Below, in pieces: positions 6,567 through 13,176 of a DNA stretch of 17,302 bases. Each line of letters opens with the position of its first letter. Positions within the stretch are counted from its first letter, which is position 1. Position numbers and translations under genes: made by a program. The notes beneath the pieces are model-generated. The model saw only the letters and a list, made by a program, of their open reading frames with translations, was not told the origin of the DNA and made no database searches. The DNA is taken from positions 1 to 17,302 of the forward strand of contig CAMBHX010000023.1 in NCBI GenBank assembly GCA_945867285.1, read 5' to 3'. This stretch comes from Sulfuricurvum sp. IAE1 (GTDB lineage Bacteria; Campylobacterota; Campylobacteria; Campylobacterales; Sulfurimonadaceae).

Positions 6567-6941
6567 ATGATATATTCTAATTCTCTCATCTACATTGAAC
6601 TTCACGAGAGTCAAATCCCTTGGCTCAAACTTTTTACCCATATCCCTCATAAAGAATTTTCTCACTGTTCGACTCCTGAAAAAGAGATGATTTGGAGCTG
6701 TTTGGAACTCATCGAAAAAGAGATGTTAGAATATTTCAAACCGGACAAAATCAATATAGCCTCATTTGGTAATATGCTTCCTAGAGTGCATTGGCATGTC
6801 ATGGCGCGCTTTAATCATGATAACTATTTTCCGGAGCCAATGTGGGGAGTCAAACAAAGAGAGGGGGAGATTATAATAGCTCCAATGGAGCCATTTTTAG
6901 AAGAATTAAAAAATAAGTTAGCTTCTTGGTCTGCTATCTGA
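6567..6941 (+). CDS. HIT-domain protein, probable nucleotide hydrolase/transferase
   Basis: The 124-residue protein fits the histidine-triad superfamily, which acts on nucleotide alpha-phosphates such as in diadenosine polyphosphates. Recognised parts are PDKINIASFGNMLPRVHWHVMA, broken here as PDKINIASFG (59-68) and NMLPRVHWHV (69-78), followed by the FPEPMWG element (88-94). In the triad H-x-H-x-H, the first histidine is arginine 73, while H75 and H77 remain; H75 is in the nucleophile position. AAGG lies 9 bases before the ATG. The last 24 bases overlap the helicase gene tail to tail. Substrate is unknown. Confidence 0.8.
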   Translation: MIYSNSLIYIELHESQIPWLKLFTHIPHKEFSHCSTPEKEMIWSCLELIEKEMLEYFKPDKINIASFGNMLPRVHWHVMARFNHDNYFPEPMWGVKQREGEIIIAPMEPFLEELKNKLASWSAI

Positions 6942-8519
6942 GCGGTTTTGTCCACTAAAGCTACGCGAACGATCACCACGATCACCACCACCGGTATTAC
7001 GATCATTGTTACCACGGTATCCGCCACCTGATGAGCTACGTTCTCCGCCACCGTTACGGTCGTTATTACCACGGTAACCACCACCACTACGGTTACCACG
7101 GTATCCACCACGATTTCCACCGCCGCCATGCCCACCACGGCTCTCAAGATTACTCAAGATTTTATCCAAACGTTCCGCTGCGATACCAATTTGATTTGGA
7201 CCTGCTACAGTATTACGCTCCATCAACAATGAAATCAATTTATAGGCAATTTGTTCTTGGTCAAAATCTTCTTTGAGTGAATCAAGAACCTTGTGTGCTT
7301 CGTCATATACATGCTGCTTTTCGATTTCAGCCAAAAGACGATTGACTTGAGAGTTTTTAACATCCATTTTACTTGGAATATACGCATGCTCCATCGTTGT
7401 GCCTACTTTTTGACGAATACGCTGAAGCTCTTTGAACTCCAATGGTGTCACTAAAGTAATAGCAACCCCTTTTTGTCCAGCACGCCCTGTACGACCAATA
7501 CGGTGAACATAACTCTCAGGGTCAAATGGGATATGATAATTAAATACATGAGTAATACCGTCAATATGTAAACCGCGAGCCGCAACATCTGTTGCAATCA
7601 ATACATCAAATGCATCCGATTTAACACCTTTGATAACACTCTCACGTTGACGCTGCTCCATATCTCCATGAAGACCTTTTGCTGAATATCCTGCTGCTGA
7701 TAGAACATTACTCAGACGATCAACTTCTTTTTTCGTGCGACAAAATACAACTGTTTTTTTAGCATCTTCAGCATCCATCAAACGGATAATCGCATCATCA
7801 CGCTCAGATTCTTCGATAACATAATATTGTTGAGTGATATCAGTATTAGTTGTTTCAGTTTTAGTAATAGAAGCAAAAAATGGATCTACCAAGATACGTT
7901 GAGCTAGTTGTTTGATAGGTTGTGGCATAGTTGCTGAAAATAACAATGTTTGGCGCTCTGCTGGCAAATAACCAAAAATTTCATTAATATCATCTAAGAA
8001 GCCCATATCAAGCATCTCATCGGCTTCATCCAAAATAACCGTCGAAGGTGCAAAACCTTTGAGCATATTACGGCTCAACATATCCAACAAACGCCCTGGA
8101 GTTGCAATGATAACTTGTGCTCCACGATCAATAAGATCAAGCTGACGATTATATGAACTACCGCCATAAATGGTAACCGTACGTGCCCCAAGGTGTTTGC
8201 CGTATTTGAACATCTCATCGCTTACTTGATTAGCAAGCTCACGCGTTGGTGTGATGACCAATACTTCGATTCCACCTTTCATGTGCATTTTATTTAATGC
8301 TGGAAGACCAAATGCTGCTGTCTTACCTGTACCTGTATGAGCTTGACCTACAACGTCACGCCCTTCCATAATTACAGGAATAACCATTTGCTGAATAGGA
8401 CTTGGGTTTTTAAAGCCAGCTTGCTCAATGCTTTGCATAATCTCTTTACGAAGACCGAAGTCTGAAAATAATGGGAGCTCTTGGTCAACTATTTCGAGTT
8501 GTGTTTCTGCGTTATTCAT
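6918..8519 (-). CDS. DEAD-box RNA helicase with RGG-rich tail (RhpA-like)
   Basis: This ATP-dependent RNA helicase of 533 residues likely works in RNA decay and ribosome assembly, as RhpA does with RNase J in Helicobacter. Motifs in order are the Q motif around PSPIQ (39-43), AHTGTGKT (60-67), PTRELANQ (91-98), TPGR (140-143), DEAD (164-167), SAT (195-197), the RecA-2 motif GLHGDMEQRQRE (282-293), TDVAARG (310-316) and HRIGRTGRAG (339-348). A charged segment is followed by a Gly/Arg/Asn-rich tail (461-533) with a tandem GGGYRGNNDRN unit. AAGGA lies 5 bases before the ATG. The leader may be long, which would fit cold-shock control, but that is inference. It overlaps the HIT gene by 24 bases at the 3' end. 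Confidence 0.95.
   Translation of the reverse strand: MNNAETQLEIVDQELPLFSDFGLRKEIMQSIEQAGFKNPSPIQQMVIPVIMEGRDVVGQAHTGTGKTAAFGLPALNKMHMKGGIEVLVITPTRELANQVSDEMFKYGKHLGARTVTIYGGSSYNRQLDLIDRGAQVIIATPGRLLDMLSRNMLKGFAPSTVILDEADEMLDMGFLDDINEIFGYLPAERQTLLFSATMPQPIKQLAQRILVDPFFASITKTETTNTDITQQYYVIEESERDDAIIRLMDAEDAKKTVVFCRTKKEVDRLSNVLSAAGYSAKGLHGDMEQRQRESVIKGVKSDAFDVLIATDVAARGLHIDGITHVFNYHIPFDPESYVHRIGRTGRAGQKGVAITLVTPLEFKELQRIRQKVGTTMEHAYIPSKMDVKNSQVNRLLAEIEKQHVYDEAHKVLDSLKEDFDQEQIAYKLISLLMERNTVAGPNQIGIAAERLDKILSNLESRGGHGGGGNRGGYRGNRSGGGYRGNNDRNGGGERSSSGGGYRGNNDRNTGGGDRGDRSRSFSGQNRSDSRPRS
6921..7139 (-). repeat. Coding repeat for the GGYRGN/RGG tail of the helicase
   Basis: The DNA encodes residues 461-533, with repeated GGYRGN-type units, two of them extended to GGGYRGNNDRN followed by a GGG-acidic-Arg segment. 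Such disordered RGG tails bind RNA and promote condensation in other DEAD-box helicases. Near-identical nucleotide units make the tail prone to length change between strains. Confidence 0.8.
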
Positions 8520-8685
8520 ATTTATCCTTATATGTGAGCGTCACCACGCAAAAAAAAGAACCCATTTTCATCAAATTGACAAAAATATTTCCTAAAAAGC
8601 CCATGTTGCTACTGCTAGGCGTGTGTGACGTAATGTATTCGACCCTCACGGGGCATATAATTTTCAAAAAAGAGATCTATCGATA

Positions 8686-8779
8686 TTACACACTAAAACG
8701 AATACATCCGTTTTAGTGGCAAGGACTAAAGTCCCTACAGCCCCCTAAAGCTACGCTTTTGAGAAATTTTAGAAGTATC
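8686..8779 (+). repeat. Intergenic hairpin repeat, copy R2
   Basis: The copy begins TTACACACTAAAACG. The first hairpin is CACTAAAACG (8691-8700) with CGTTTTAGTG (8709-8718) over loop AATACATC. GGACT/AGTCC is the remaining core of the second. CCCCCTAAAGCTAC follows, then AAAGC-TAC-GCTTT as the third hairpin (8747-8759) and the tail TTTTGAGAAATTTTAGAAG-TATC. Its first 39 bases are identical to copy R3. Confidence 0.85.
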
Positions 8780-8803
8780 TTATACTCTTTTGTTGCCATG
8801 GAA

Positions 8804-8845
8804 GGTACCTTTGTAAAATTTTCATCAAAACTTTACGAAGGCACC
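8804..8845 (+). other. Long stem-loop, possible small RNA or mRNA structure
   Basis: GGTACCTTTGTAAA (8804-8817) pairs with TTTACGAAGGCACC (8832-8845) with one wobble and one mismatch, over a 14-base loop. No gene covers it. It lies 25 bases after repeat R2. It could be part of a small RNA or of a long leader for the 67-aa gene; no T-run follows it. Confidence 0.4.
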
Positions 8846-8975
8846 CAAAAATTCGAGCGGATTATAGCTAATATAAGCATAATATATCCTGATTATAATT
8901 GTTTAACTCAAACTAAAGCGAAACTTTTCTTTCAAAGTGTTTCATTTTTGAATGATTTCTTTAAACTTTGGCGAT

Positions 8976-8981
8976 TATACT
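8976..8981 (+). promoter_or_regulatory. Probable -10 box of the 67-aa protein gene
   Basis: TATACT in GCGATTATACTGC lies 24 bases before the AAAGGA ribosome site, with T-rich tracts at 8927-8963 upstream as is usual for this phylum. Confidence 0.6.
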
Positions 8982-9015
8982 GCTGAAAATAAATCAACCA
9001 CATAAAGGATAATCC

Positions 9016-9219
9016 ATGTTTAATGTAAAAATTGAAAAAGAGTGCGGCTGTTTCAAACGAAGCGGTATGCCTACCATTAAAGCGTTCGATAACAAAGACG
9101 ATGCATTAATTGAAGCAGGTGAATGGGCAGAAGAGATGAATGAAACATTTTGTAAAAAGCACAGTTTCACTGTTGTTGAAGAAGGTAATGACCTCATTAT
9201 CAAGGTAGCAATGAATTAA
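9016..9219 (+). CDS. Small protein of unknown function with a CGCF motif
   Basis: I do not recognise a named family. The 67-residue soluble protein has an N-terminal ECGCFKRSGM segment (cysteines 10 and 12) and a third cysteine at 46 in TFCKKHSF. A predicted helix is rich in Asp/Glu (residues 27-43), and the C-terminal half alternates like beta strands (SFTVVEEGNDLIIKV). No signal peptide or membrane segment is seen. AAAGGA lies 7 bases before the ATG and a -10 box further upstream, so it is very probably expressed. It is flanked by direct repeat copies R2 and R3. A metal- or redox-related role is possible from the cysteines but not shown. Confidence 0.82.
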   Translation: MFNVKIEKECGCFKRSGMPTIKAFDNKDDALIEAGEWAEEMNETFCKKHSFTVVEEGNDLIIKVAMN

Positions 9220-9225
9220 CTGATG

Positions 9226-9320
9226 TTACACACTAAAACGAATACATCCGTTTTAGTGGCAAGGGACGTTTGTCCCTTGCATCCCCCTAAAGCTGCGAAA
9301 AATAATATTTTTCGAGAGTT
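9226..9320 (+). repeat. Intergenic hairpin repeat, copy R3
   Basis: This copy holds the clearest structure. CACTAAAACG/CGTTTTAGTG (9231-9240 with 9249-9258) has ten pairs. GCAAGGGAC/GTCCCTTGC (9259-9267 with 9272-9280) has nine pairs over GTTT. CGAAAAAT/ATTTTTCG (9296-9303 with 9307-9314) has eight pairs over AAT, replacing the usual AAAGC hairpin. The tail is degenerate. It lies between two convergent genes, where its hairpins may also end transcription of both. Confidence 0.85.
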
Positions 9321-9331
9321 GCAACACTATA

Positions 9332-10252
9332 TTAACGGTGTCGGTCTAACCACACCATCAGCCCTTTTTGTCCATGAAGCCGGTTCTCGGCTTCTTGAAA
9401 AATCACACTTTGATCTCCCTCTAAAACACTTTCGCTTACTTCAACACCACGATATGCAGGTAAACAGTGTAAAAATATTGCGAACTCATCGGCTAATGCC
9501 ATAAGAGCATCATCGACAATATATCCTACAAAATCATTCAGACGTTTGACTTTTTCATCCTCTTGCCCCATAGATATCCACGTATCTGTTGTCACAACCG
9601 TAGCTCCTAAAACAGCAATCTTAGGGTCATGAGTAAAACTTATTTTTGCGCCGCTGGTTTTAGCCAACTCCATCGCATCCGCTACAATTTGTGGATCACA
9701 TTCATATCCAGCAGGCGTTGCTACACGTAACTCAAATCCTAGCTTGGATGCCAACATCAACCACGAATGTGTCATATTATTCCCATCTCCTACATACGCC
9801 ACGATAGGATCAATATGTCTACCGCATTCAACCATCGTCATATAATCAGCAATTAATTGCACCGGATGATAGCTATCACTAAGTCCATTGATAACAGGAA
9901 CACCGCTATACATGGCGAACTCTTCAAGCATGGAGTGTTCAAAAGTACGAATCATCACCATGTCTGTCATCGATGAAACAACACGTGCAGTATCTTTGAC
10001 TGGCTCACCACGTCCTAGATGAATATCACGATTGGAAAGAAATAATGCATGCCCACCTAGCTGAAACATCCCTGCTTCAAAACTCACCCGAGTACGAGTA
10101 GAGCTTTTCTCAAAAATCATTGCCAAGGTTTGACCTTCAAGATAATGGTGCTTTTTACGCGCTTTTTGTTCTTGTTTGATAACCAATGCCAAGTCAACGA
10201 TTTCTAAAATTTCTTCTTTGGTATAGTCACGTAATGTTAAAAAATGTCTCAC
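9332..10252 (-). CDS. argF: Ornithine carbamoyltransferase
   Basis: ArgF joins carbamoyl phosphate and ornithine to citrulline in arginine synthesis. The 306-residue protein has the carbamoyl-phosphate loop STRTR (51-55), HPVQ (129-132) and the ornithine-site HCLP (262-265). The start is GTG at 10252, supported by AAAAGG about 7 bases upstream; no ATG fits near it. It lies 42 bases after hemB on the same strand and is probably co-transcribed with it. A catabolic role is less likely because no arcA or arcC is present beside it. Confidence 0.96.
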   Translation of the reverse strand: MRHFLTLRDYTKEEILEIVDLALVIKQEQKARKKHHYLEGQTLAMIFEKSSTRTRVSFEAGMFQLGGHALFLSNRDIHLGRGEPVKDTARVVSSMTDMVMIRTFEHSMLEEFAMYSGVPVINGLSDSYHPVQLIADYMTMVECGRHIDPIVAYVGDGNNMTHSWLMLASKLGFELRVATPAGYECDPQIVADAMELAKTSGAKISFTHDPKIAVLGATVVTTDTWISMGQEDEKVKRLNDFVGYIVDDALMALADEFAIFLHCLPAYRGVEVSESVLEGDQSVIFQEAENRLHGQKGLMVWLDRHR

Positions 10253-10294
10253 GAATTCGCCTTTTTCAAAAAATAATCATAGCATAAAACTATT

Positions 10295-11263
10295 TCATTG
10301 GCGTAACAACTGCGCTACTTCCTTGGCATGATAACTGATAATAATATCTGCTCCTGCACGCTTAAATCCTATCATCGTCTCCATCATGACACGATTATAA
10401 TCAATAAGCCCAGCATTACCAGCATATTTGAGCATCGCATACTCTCCACTCACGTTATAAACAGCCAAGGGCAATCTCGAATTTTCACGAATATCACGAA
10501 TTATATCCAAATACGCCAATGCAGGCTTCACCATCAAAATATCTGCCCCCTGTGCCTCATCTTCCAAACTCTCTCGAATCGCTTCCATACGATTGCATGG
10601 ATCCATTTGATAGCTGCTGCGATCTCCAAAACTAGGACTCGACTCCGCTACATCACGAAATGGCCCATAATAACCGCTGGCAAATTTGGTTGAATACGCC
10701 ATAATAGGAAGATTCGGATAACCACCCTCATCTAACGCTGTGCGCAATGTAGCAATAATCCCATCCATCATCCCCGAAGGAGCTATCATATCGACACCTG
10801 CTCGTGCATGTACGAGTGCTTGTTGTGCCGAAATCCCCAACGTCAAATCATTGTCAACGGTTTCATGAACATGATCCAAAATACCGCAATGCCCATGATC
10901 CGTATATTCGCAAAAACACAAATCAGTCACCACAAACATTGATGGATAAGCCGCTTTTATTGCACGAACAGCACTGGCGATAATCCCATGGTCACAAAGC
11001 GCATCACTACCTACTGAATCTTTGACATCTGGGATACCAAACAATAAAATCGAGTTGAGCCCAAGTGCACGTAACGTACTGCACTCTTTGAGTATCTCAT
11101 CCAAACTCATTTGAAATACACCGGGCATAGAGGTAACTTCAGTTTTTATTCCCTCCCCACTACGAACAAAAAGTGGATAAATAAAATCATCTACACTCAC
11201 ATGGGTTTCACGCACCAAAGAGCGTAAAGTTGAATTGAGACGGGTGCGACGTAAACGGTTCAT
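10295..11263 (-). CDS. hemB: Delta-aminolevulinic acid dehydratase (porphobilinogen synthase)
   Basis: HemB condenses two 5-aminolevulinate molecules into porphobilinogen for haem synthesis. The 322-residue protein has the Schiff-base lysines K193 in YSTKFASGYYGPFR and K246 in MVKPALAYLD. The metal loop DLCFCEYTDHGHCG (114-127) keeps three cysteines (116, 118, 126), which marks the zinc-dependent class. The ATG at 11263 is chosen because GGAG lies 6 bases before it; a TTG 12 bases further upstream would sit before that site. It is divergent from ribA across 89 bases. Confidence 0.97.
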   Translation of the reverse strand: MNRLRRTRLNSTLRSLVRETHVSVDDFIYPLFVRSGEGIKTEVTSMPGVFQMSLDEILKECSTLRALGLNSILLFGIPDVKDSVGSDALCDHGIIASAVRAIKAAYPSMFVVTDLCFCEYTDHGHCGILDHVHETVDNDLTLGISAQQALVHARAGVDMIAPSGMMDGIIATLRTALDEGGYPNLPIMAYSTKFASGYYGPFRDVAESSPSFGDRSSYQMDPCNRMEAIRESLEDEAQGADILMVKPALAYLDIIRDIRENSRLPLAVYNVSGEYAMLKYAGNAGLIDYNRVMMETMIGFKRAGADIIISYHAKEVAQLLRQ

Positions 11264-11274
11264 AAAAAGCTCCA

Positions 11275-11280
11275 ATTATA
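11275..11280 (-). promoter_or_regulatory. TATAAT upstream of hemB, doubtful as -10 box
   Basis: The hexamer is a perfect TATAAT on minus, but transcription from it would start after the GGAG ribosome site at 11270-11273 and lose it. Either hemB uses a further upstream box or the ATG is reached on a nearly leaderless transcript. Confidence 0.3.
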
Positions 11281-11340
11281 GTAAAAAGCAATTTTATCGA
11301 TGATTGGTTTAAAACAACCATTTTTTTAAAGAATTGCGAT

Positions 11341-11346
11341 TATAAT
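11341..11346 (+). promoter_or_regulatory. Probable -10 box of the ribA operon
   Basis: TATAAT in GCGATTATAATAACACT ends exactly 7 bases before the A of the ribA ATG. No ribosome site lies between them, which points to a leaderless mRNA. No FMN riboswitch can fit in this short upstream region. Confidence 0.6.
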
Positions 11347-11352
11347 AACACT

Positions 11353-11940
11353 ATGAAATCACATATACCATTTGAAAAATCATCTATAGCCAATCTCCCA
11401 AGCAAATATGGTCACTTTAAAATTCGTGCTTACAAAGAAGGGCATCAAGAACATCTTGTAATTTTTACTGAAAATTTTGAGCAACAGGAAGCACCACTAG
11501 TTCGTATCCACTCTCAATGCCTTACAGGTGATACTTTTGGAAGTATTAAATGCGATTGCAACAATCAACTTCACAAGGCCTTAGAACTGATAGCCAAAAA
11601 AGGTGGACTTATTATTTACCACGCACAAGAAGGTCGAAATATTGGGCTACTCAACAAGCTCAACGCTTATGCCCTCCAAGATCAAGGTCGTAACACTATT
11701 GAAGCCAATATAGAGCTTGGATTTGCACCTGATCAGCGTACCTATGATGTTGTACGTGAGGTATTTCATGATTTTGGACTCACAAAAATTAGGCTTTTGA
11801 CCAATAATCCAGCCAAAGTAACGGTTGTTGAGGAGCTTGATGTTGAAATCATCGAACGAATACCTGTCATTATCAATCCAAACCCCTATAATGAAGGTTA
11901 TTTAAAAACCAAAAAAGAGTGTATGGGACATATTATTTGA
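11353..11940 (+). CDS. ribA: GTP cyclohydrolase II
   Basis: RibA opens and deformylates GTP to the pyrimidine precursor of riboflavin. The 195-residue protein is the stand-alone form without a RibB domain. Zinc cysteines are C56, C67 and C69 in SQCLTGDTFGSIKCDC, and the catalytic region has HAQEGRNIGLLNKL (90-103), DQRTYD (127-132) and TNNPAKV (150-156). The ATG has no ribosome site. It is the first gene of a compact set ending at 13126, and its TGA overlaps the start of rsmG. Confidence 0.96.
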   Translation: MKSHIPFEKSSIANLPSKYGHFKIRAYKEGHQEHLVIFTENFEQQEAPLVRIHSQCLTGDTFGSIKCDCNNQLHKALELIAKKGGLIIYHAQEGRNIGLLNKLNAYALQDQGRNTIEANIELGFAPDQRTYDVVREVFHDFGLTKIRLLTNNPAKVTVVEELDVEIIERIPVIINPNPYNEGYLKTKKECMGHII

Positions 11941-12515
11941 CACATTTACAATCACTTATCACAACTCGTACTATTAGTATTCCTGAATCTTTTCTCGATA
12001 AAGCAGAAAAATACAAAGAATTGCTACTAAAATGGAATAAAACTCACAACCTCACAGGAGCAAAAACTGCAGCACAAATCGATGAATTTATCGTGGACGC
12101 TGTAGAACCCATTACATTTTTACCTCCTATTCACAATGCCATGGATATAGGATCAGGGGCAGGCTTTCCAGGGATGATTTTAGCATTTGCATTACCTAGT
12201 ACCCATTTCACCCTCGTTGAACCACTCCAAAAACGCTCAAGCTTTTTACAATTTGTTGTTGCTTCCTTGGGTCTCACTAATGTCACCGTTAAATCCATGC
12301 GAGTGGAGCATCTCATACCACAAGAGTTTGATTTTATCACCTCTCGTGCTGTTACTGACACCAAAATGCTTCTTAAGCTCTCTAAGCCATTTCGCACCGA
12401 TGGAACACTGTTGCTCTTTTATAAAGGGGAAAAAGTGTATGATGAAGTTGATGAAACACTCAACTATAGAGTTATTGAAAAACAAAATCGCCACTATCTC
12501 CTCATCGAGTCCTAA
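11937..12515 (+). CDS. rsmG: 16S rRNA (guanine527-N7)-methyltransferase
   Basis: RsmG (GidB) uses S-adenosylmethionine to methylate G527 of 16S rRNA; loss gives low-level streptomycin resistance in other bacteria. The 192-residue protein has the family N-terminal pattern LLLKWNKTHNLTGAK (29-43) and the cofactor loop MDIGSGAGFPG (69-79), then SRAV (136-139) and the FYKG segment (161-164). The start is uncertain. TTG at 11937 overlaps the ribA stop and has GGGA 8 bases upstream, while GTG at 11919 would add six residues. It is coupled to ribA. Confidence 0.94.
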   Translation: MTHLQSLITTRTISIPESFLDKAEKYKELLLKWNKTHNLTGAKTAAQIDEFIVDAVEPITFLPPIHNAMDIGSGAGFPGMILAFALPSTHFTLVEPLQKRSSFLQFVVASLGLTNVTVKSMRVEHLIPQEFDFITSRAVTDTKMLLKLSKPFRTDGTLLLFYKGEKVYDEVDETLNYRVIEKQNRHYLLIES

Positions 12516-12518
12516 ACT

Positions 12519-12737
12519 ATGTTATTAAAATTTTTACTTTTTGCAGGTGTTATCGCCTTTGTCTATTTTACATTTTTTTCCAAAAAAAAGTCACTGAACT
12601 CTCCTAAAAATGACAATTCAATGGATGAAGCAATGATTCCATGCTCCACATGTGGAATATATATCCAAGCTAAAGAGGCGATTATGAGCAGTGGAAAATA
12701 TTACTGTAGCGAACAATGTCTAAAGGAAGCACAATGA
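12519..12737 (+). CDS. Small membrane-anchored four-cysteine protein (PP0621-like)
   Basis: The 72-residue protein starts with one hydrophobic membrane helix (residues 2-20) followed by a Lys-rich stretch, so the tail is probably cytoplasmic. The tail carries C42-x2-C45 and C63-x3-C67 in a MIPCSTCGIYI...YYCSEQC pattern, as in PP0621-type and YHS-like metal-binding domains; zinc is the likely ligand. It begins 3 bases after rsmG and its TGA overlaps the next start as ATGA, so it is in the ribA operon. The function is unknown. Confidence 0.8.
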   Translation: MLLKFLLFAGVIAFVYFTFFSKKKSLNSPKNDNSMDEAMIPCSTCGIYIQAKEAIMSSGKYYCSEQCLKEAQ

Positions 12738-13126
12738 TACTATTTGGCCATCCCCTCATCCAAAGTGAACAGTTTTATCACATCAGTTCTATCGATGCGA
12801 TCTTAAACACTCCCTCCAATTCGACTGTCGCATTGTTTTTTGAAGAGCAAAACATGGATATTATTTCCCATTTACGAAACAATAATATTCGCTTTGCGTT
12901 ATACGTCACAACTGTAGTAGAGGCAATATTAGCTGAAAACCTACACTCAACCTATCTGATCGTTAATAGTAAAAATGGGGAAGAGATTCAAAAAGTAGCA
13001 GAGCATTATATGTTTGACGCTAAAGTTCTAGGCTATTGTGAGGAAATCGACAATCTCGAAAAACTTATTGATATGCGTTTAGATGGTGCGATTTTTGCCG
13101 AAGCAATTGTAAAAATCACATCATAA
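12734..13126 (+). CDS. Protein of unknown function, last gene of the ribA operon
   Basis: I do not recognise the family. The 130-residue soluble protein alternates strands and helices: FYHISSIDAI, TVALFFEE, IRFALYVTTVVEAILAE, STYLIVNS, AKVLGYCEE and IDMRLDGAIFAEAIV. This suggests a small Rossmann-like or receiver-like alpha/beta fold, although no catalytic motif stands out. The ATG at 12734 has AAGGA 6 bases before it and overlaps the previous stop by four bases; an in-frame ATG at 12716 lies upstream of that site. Coupling to the four-cysteine protein suggests a shared role, which is inference. Confidence 0.8.
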   Translation: MILFGHPLIQSEQFYHISSIDAILNTPSNSTVALFFEEQNMDIISHLRNNNIRFALYVTTVVEAILAENLHSTYLIVNSKNGEEIQKVAEHYMFDAKVLGYCEEIDNLEKLIDMRLDGAIFAEAIVKITS

Positions 13127-13128
13127 TG

Positions 13129-13161
13129 TTACACACTAAAATGAATGCATCCGTTTTAAAC
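13129..13161 (+). repeat. Intergenic hairpin repeat, truncated copy R6
   Basis: Only the head is kept: TTACACACTAAAA (13129-13141), loop AATGCATC (13144-13151) and CGTTTTA (13152-13158). Seven pairs remain, one of them a wobble, while the outer pairs are lost. The second and third hairpins are absent. It starts 3 bases after the stop of the preceding gene. Confidence 0.75.
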
Positions 13162-13176
13162 GAATAAATTTTATTC
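13162..13176. terminator. AT-rich hairpin between convergent genes
   Basis: GAATAAA and TTTATTC are perfectly complementary around a single base. The hairpin sits in the 44-base gap between two converging genes and includes the alr stop codon. It may serve as a weak two-way terminator together with the truncated repeat. Confidence 0.4.

Larger units (their letters stand above)
8520..9015. other. 496-bp gap between helicase and small gene
   Basis: The left part (8520-8685) is the upstream region of the helicase gene, with TATATG on minus near 8655 as a weak -10 candidate. Repeat copy R2 occupies 8686-8779. A long imperfect stem-loop lies at 8804-8845. The rest (8850-9000) is AT-rich with a -10 box for the small gene at 8976-8981. 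A 75-codon open frame (8759-8986) has no ribosome site or protein character and is not called. Confidence 0.6.

Noticed and set aside
7031..7276. Histidine-rich open frame on plus
   Set aside because: It is the antisense of the Gly/Arg tail of the helicase; it has no ribosome site and no protein-like pattern.
8759..8986. 75-codon open frame between helicase and small gene
   Set aside because: It starts inside repeat R2, has no ribosome site at its start, and overlaps a stem-loop and the promoter of the next gene.
8686..9264. CRISPR-like direct repeats of 39 bp
   Set aside because: There are only two identical units 540 bp apart, enclosing a gene, with hairpin structure and other copies scattered singly through the window; no array or cas genes.
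9223..9504. 93-codon open frame starting at repeat R3
   Set aside because: It runs through the repeat and then antisense through argF; no ribosome site or domain is present.
11276..11352. FMN riboswitch or operator between hemB and ribA
   Set aside because: The divergent gap is too short for an FMN element. A five-pair TGGTT/AACCA repeat (11305-11320) is too weak to call.
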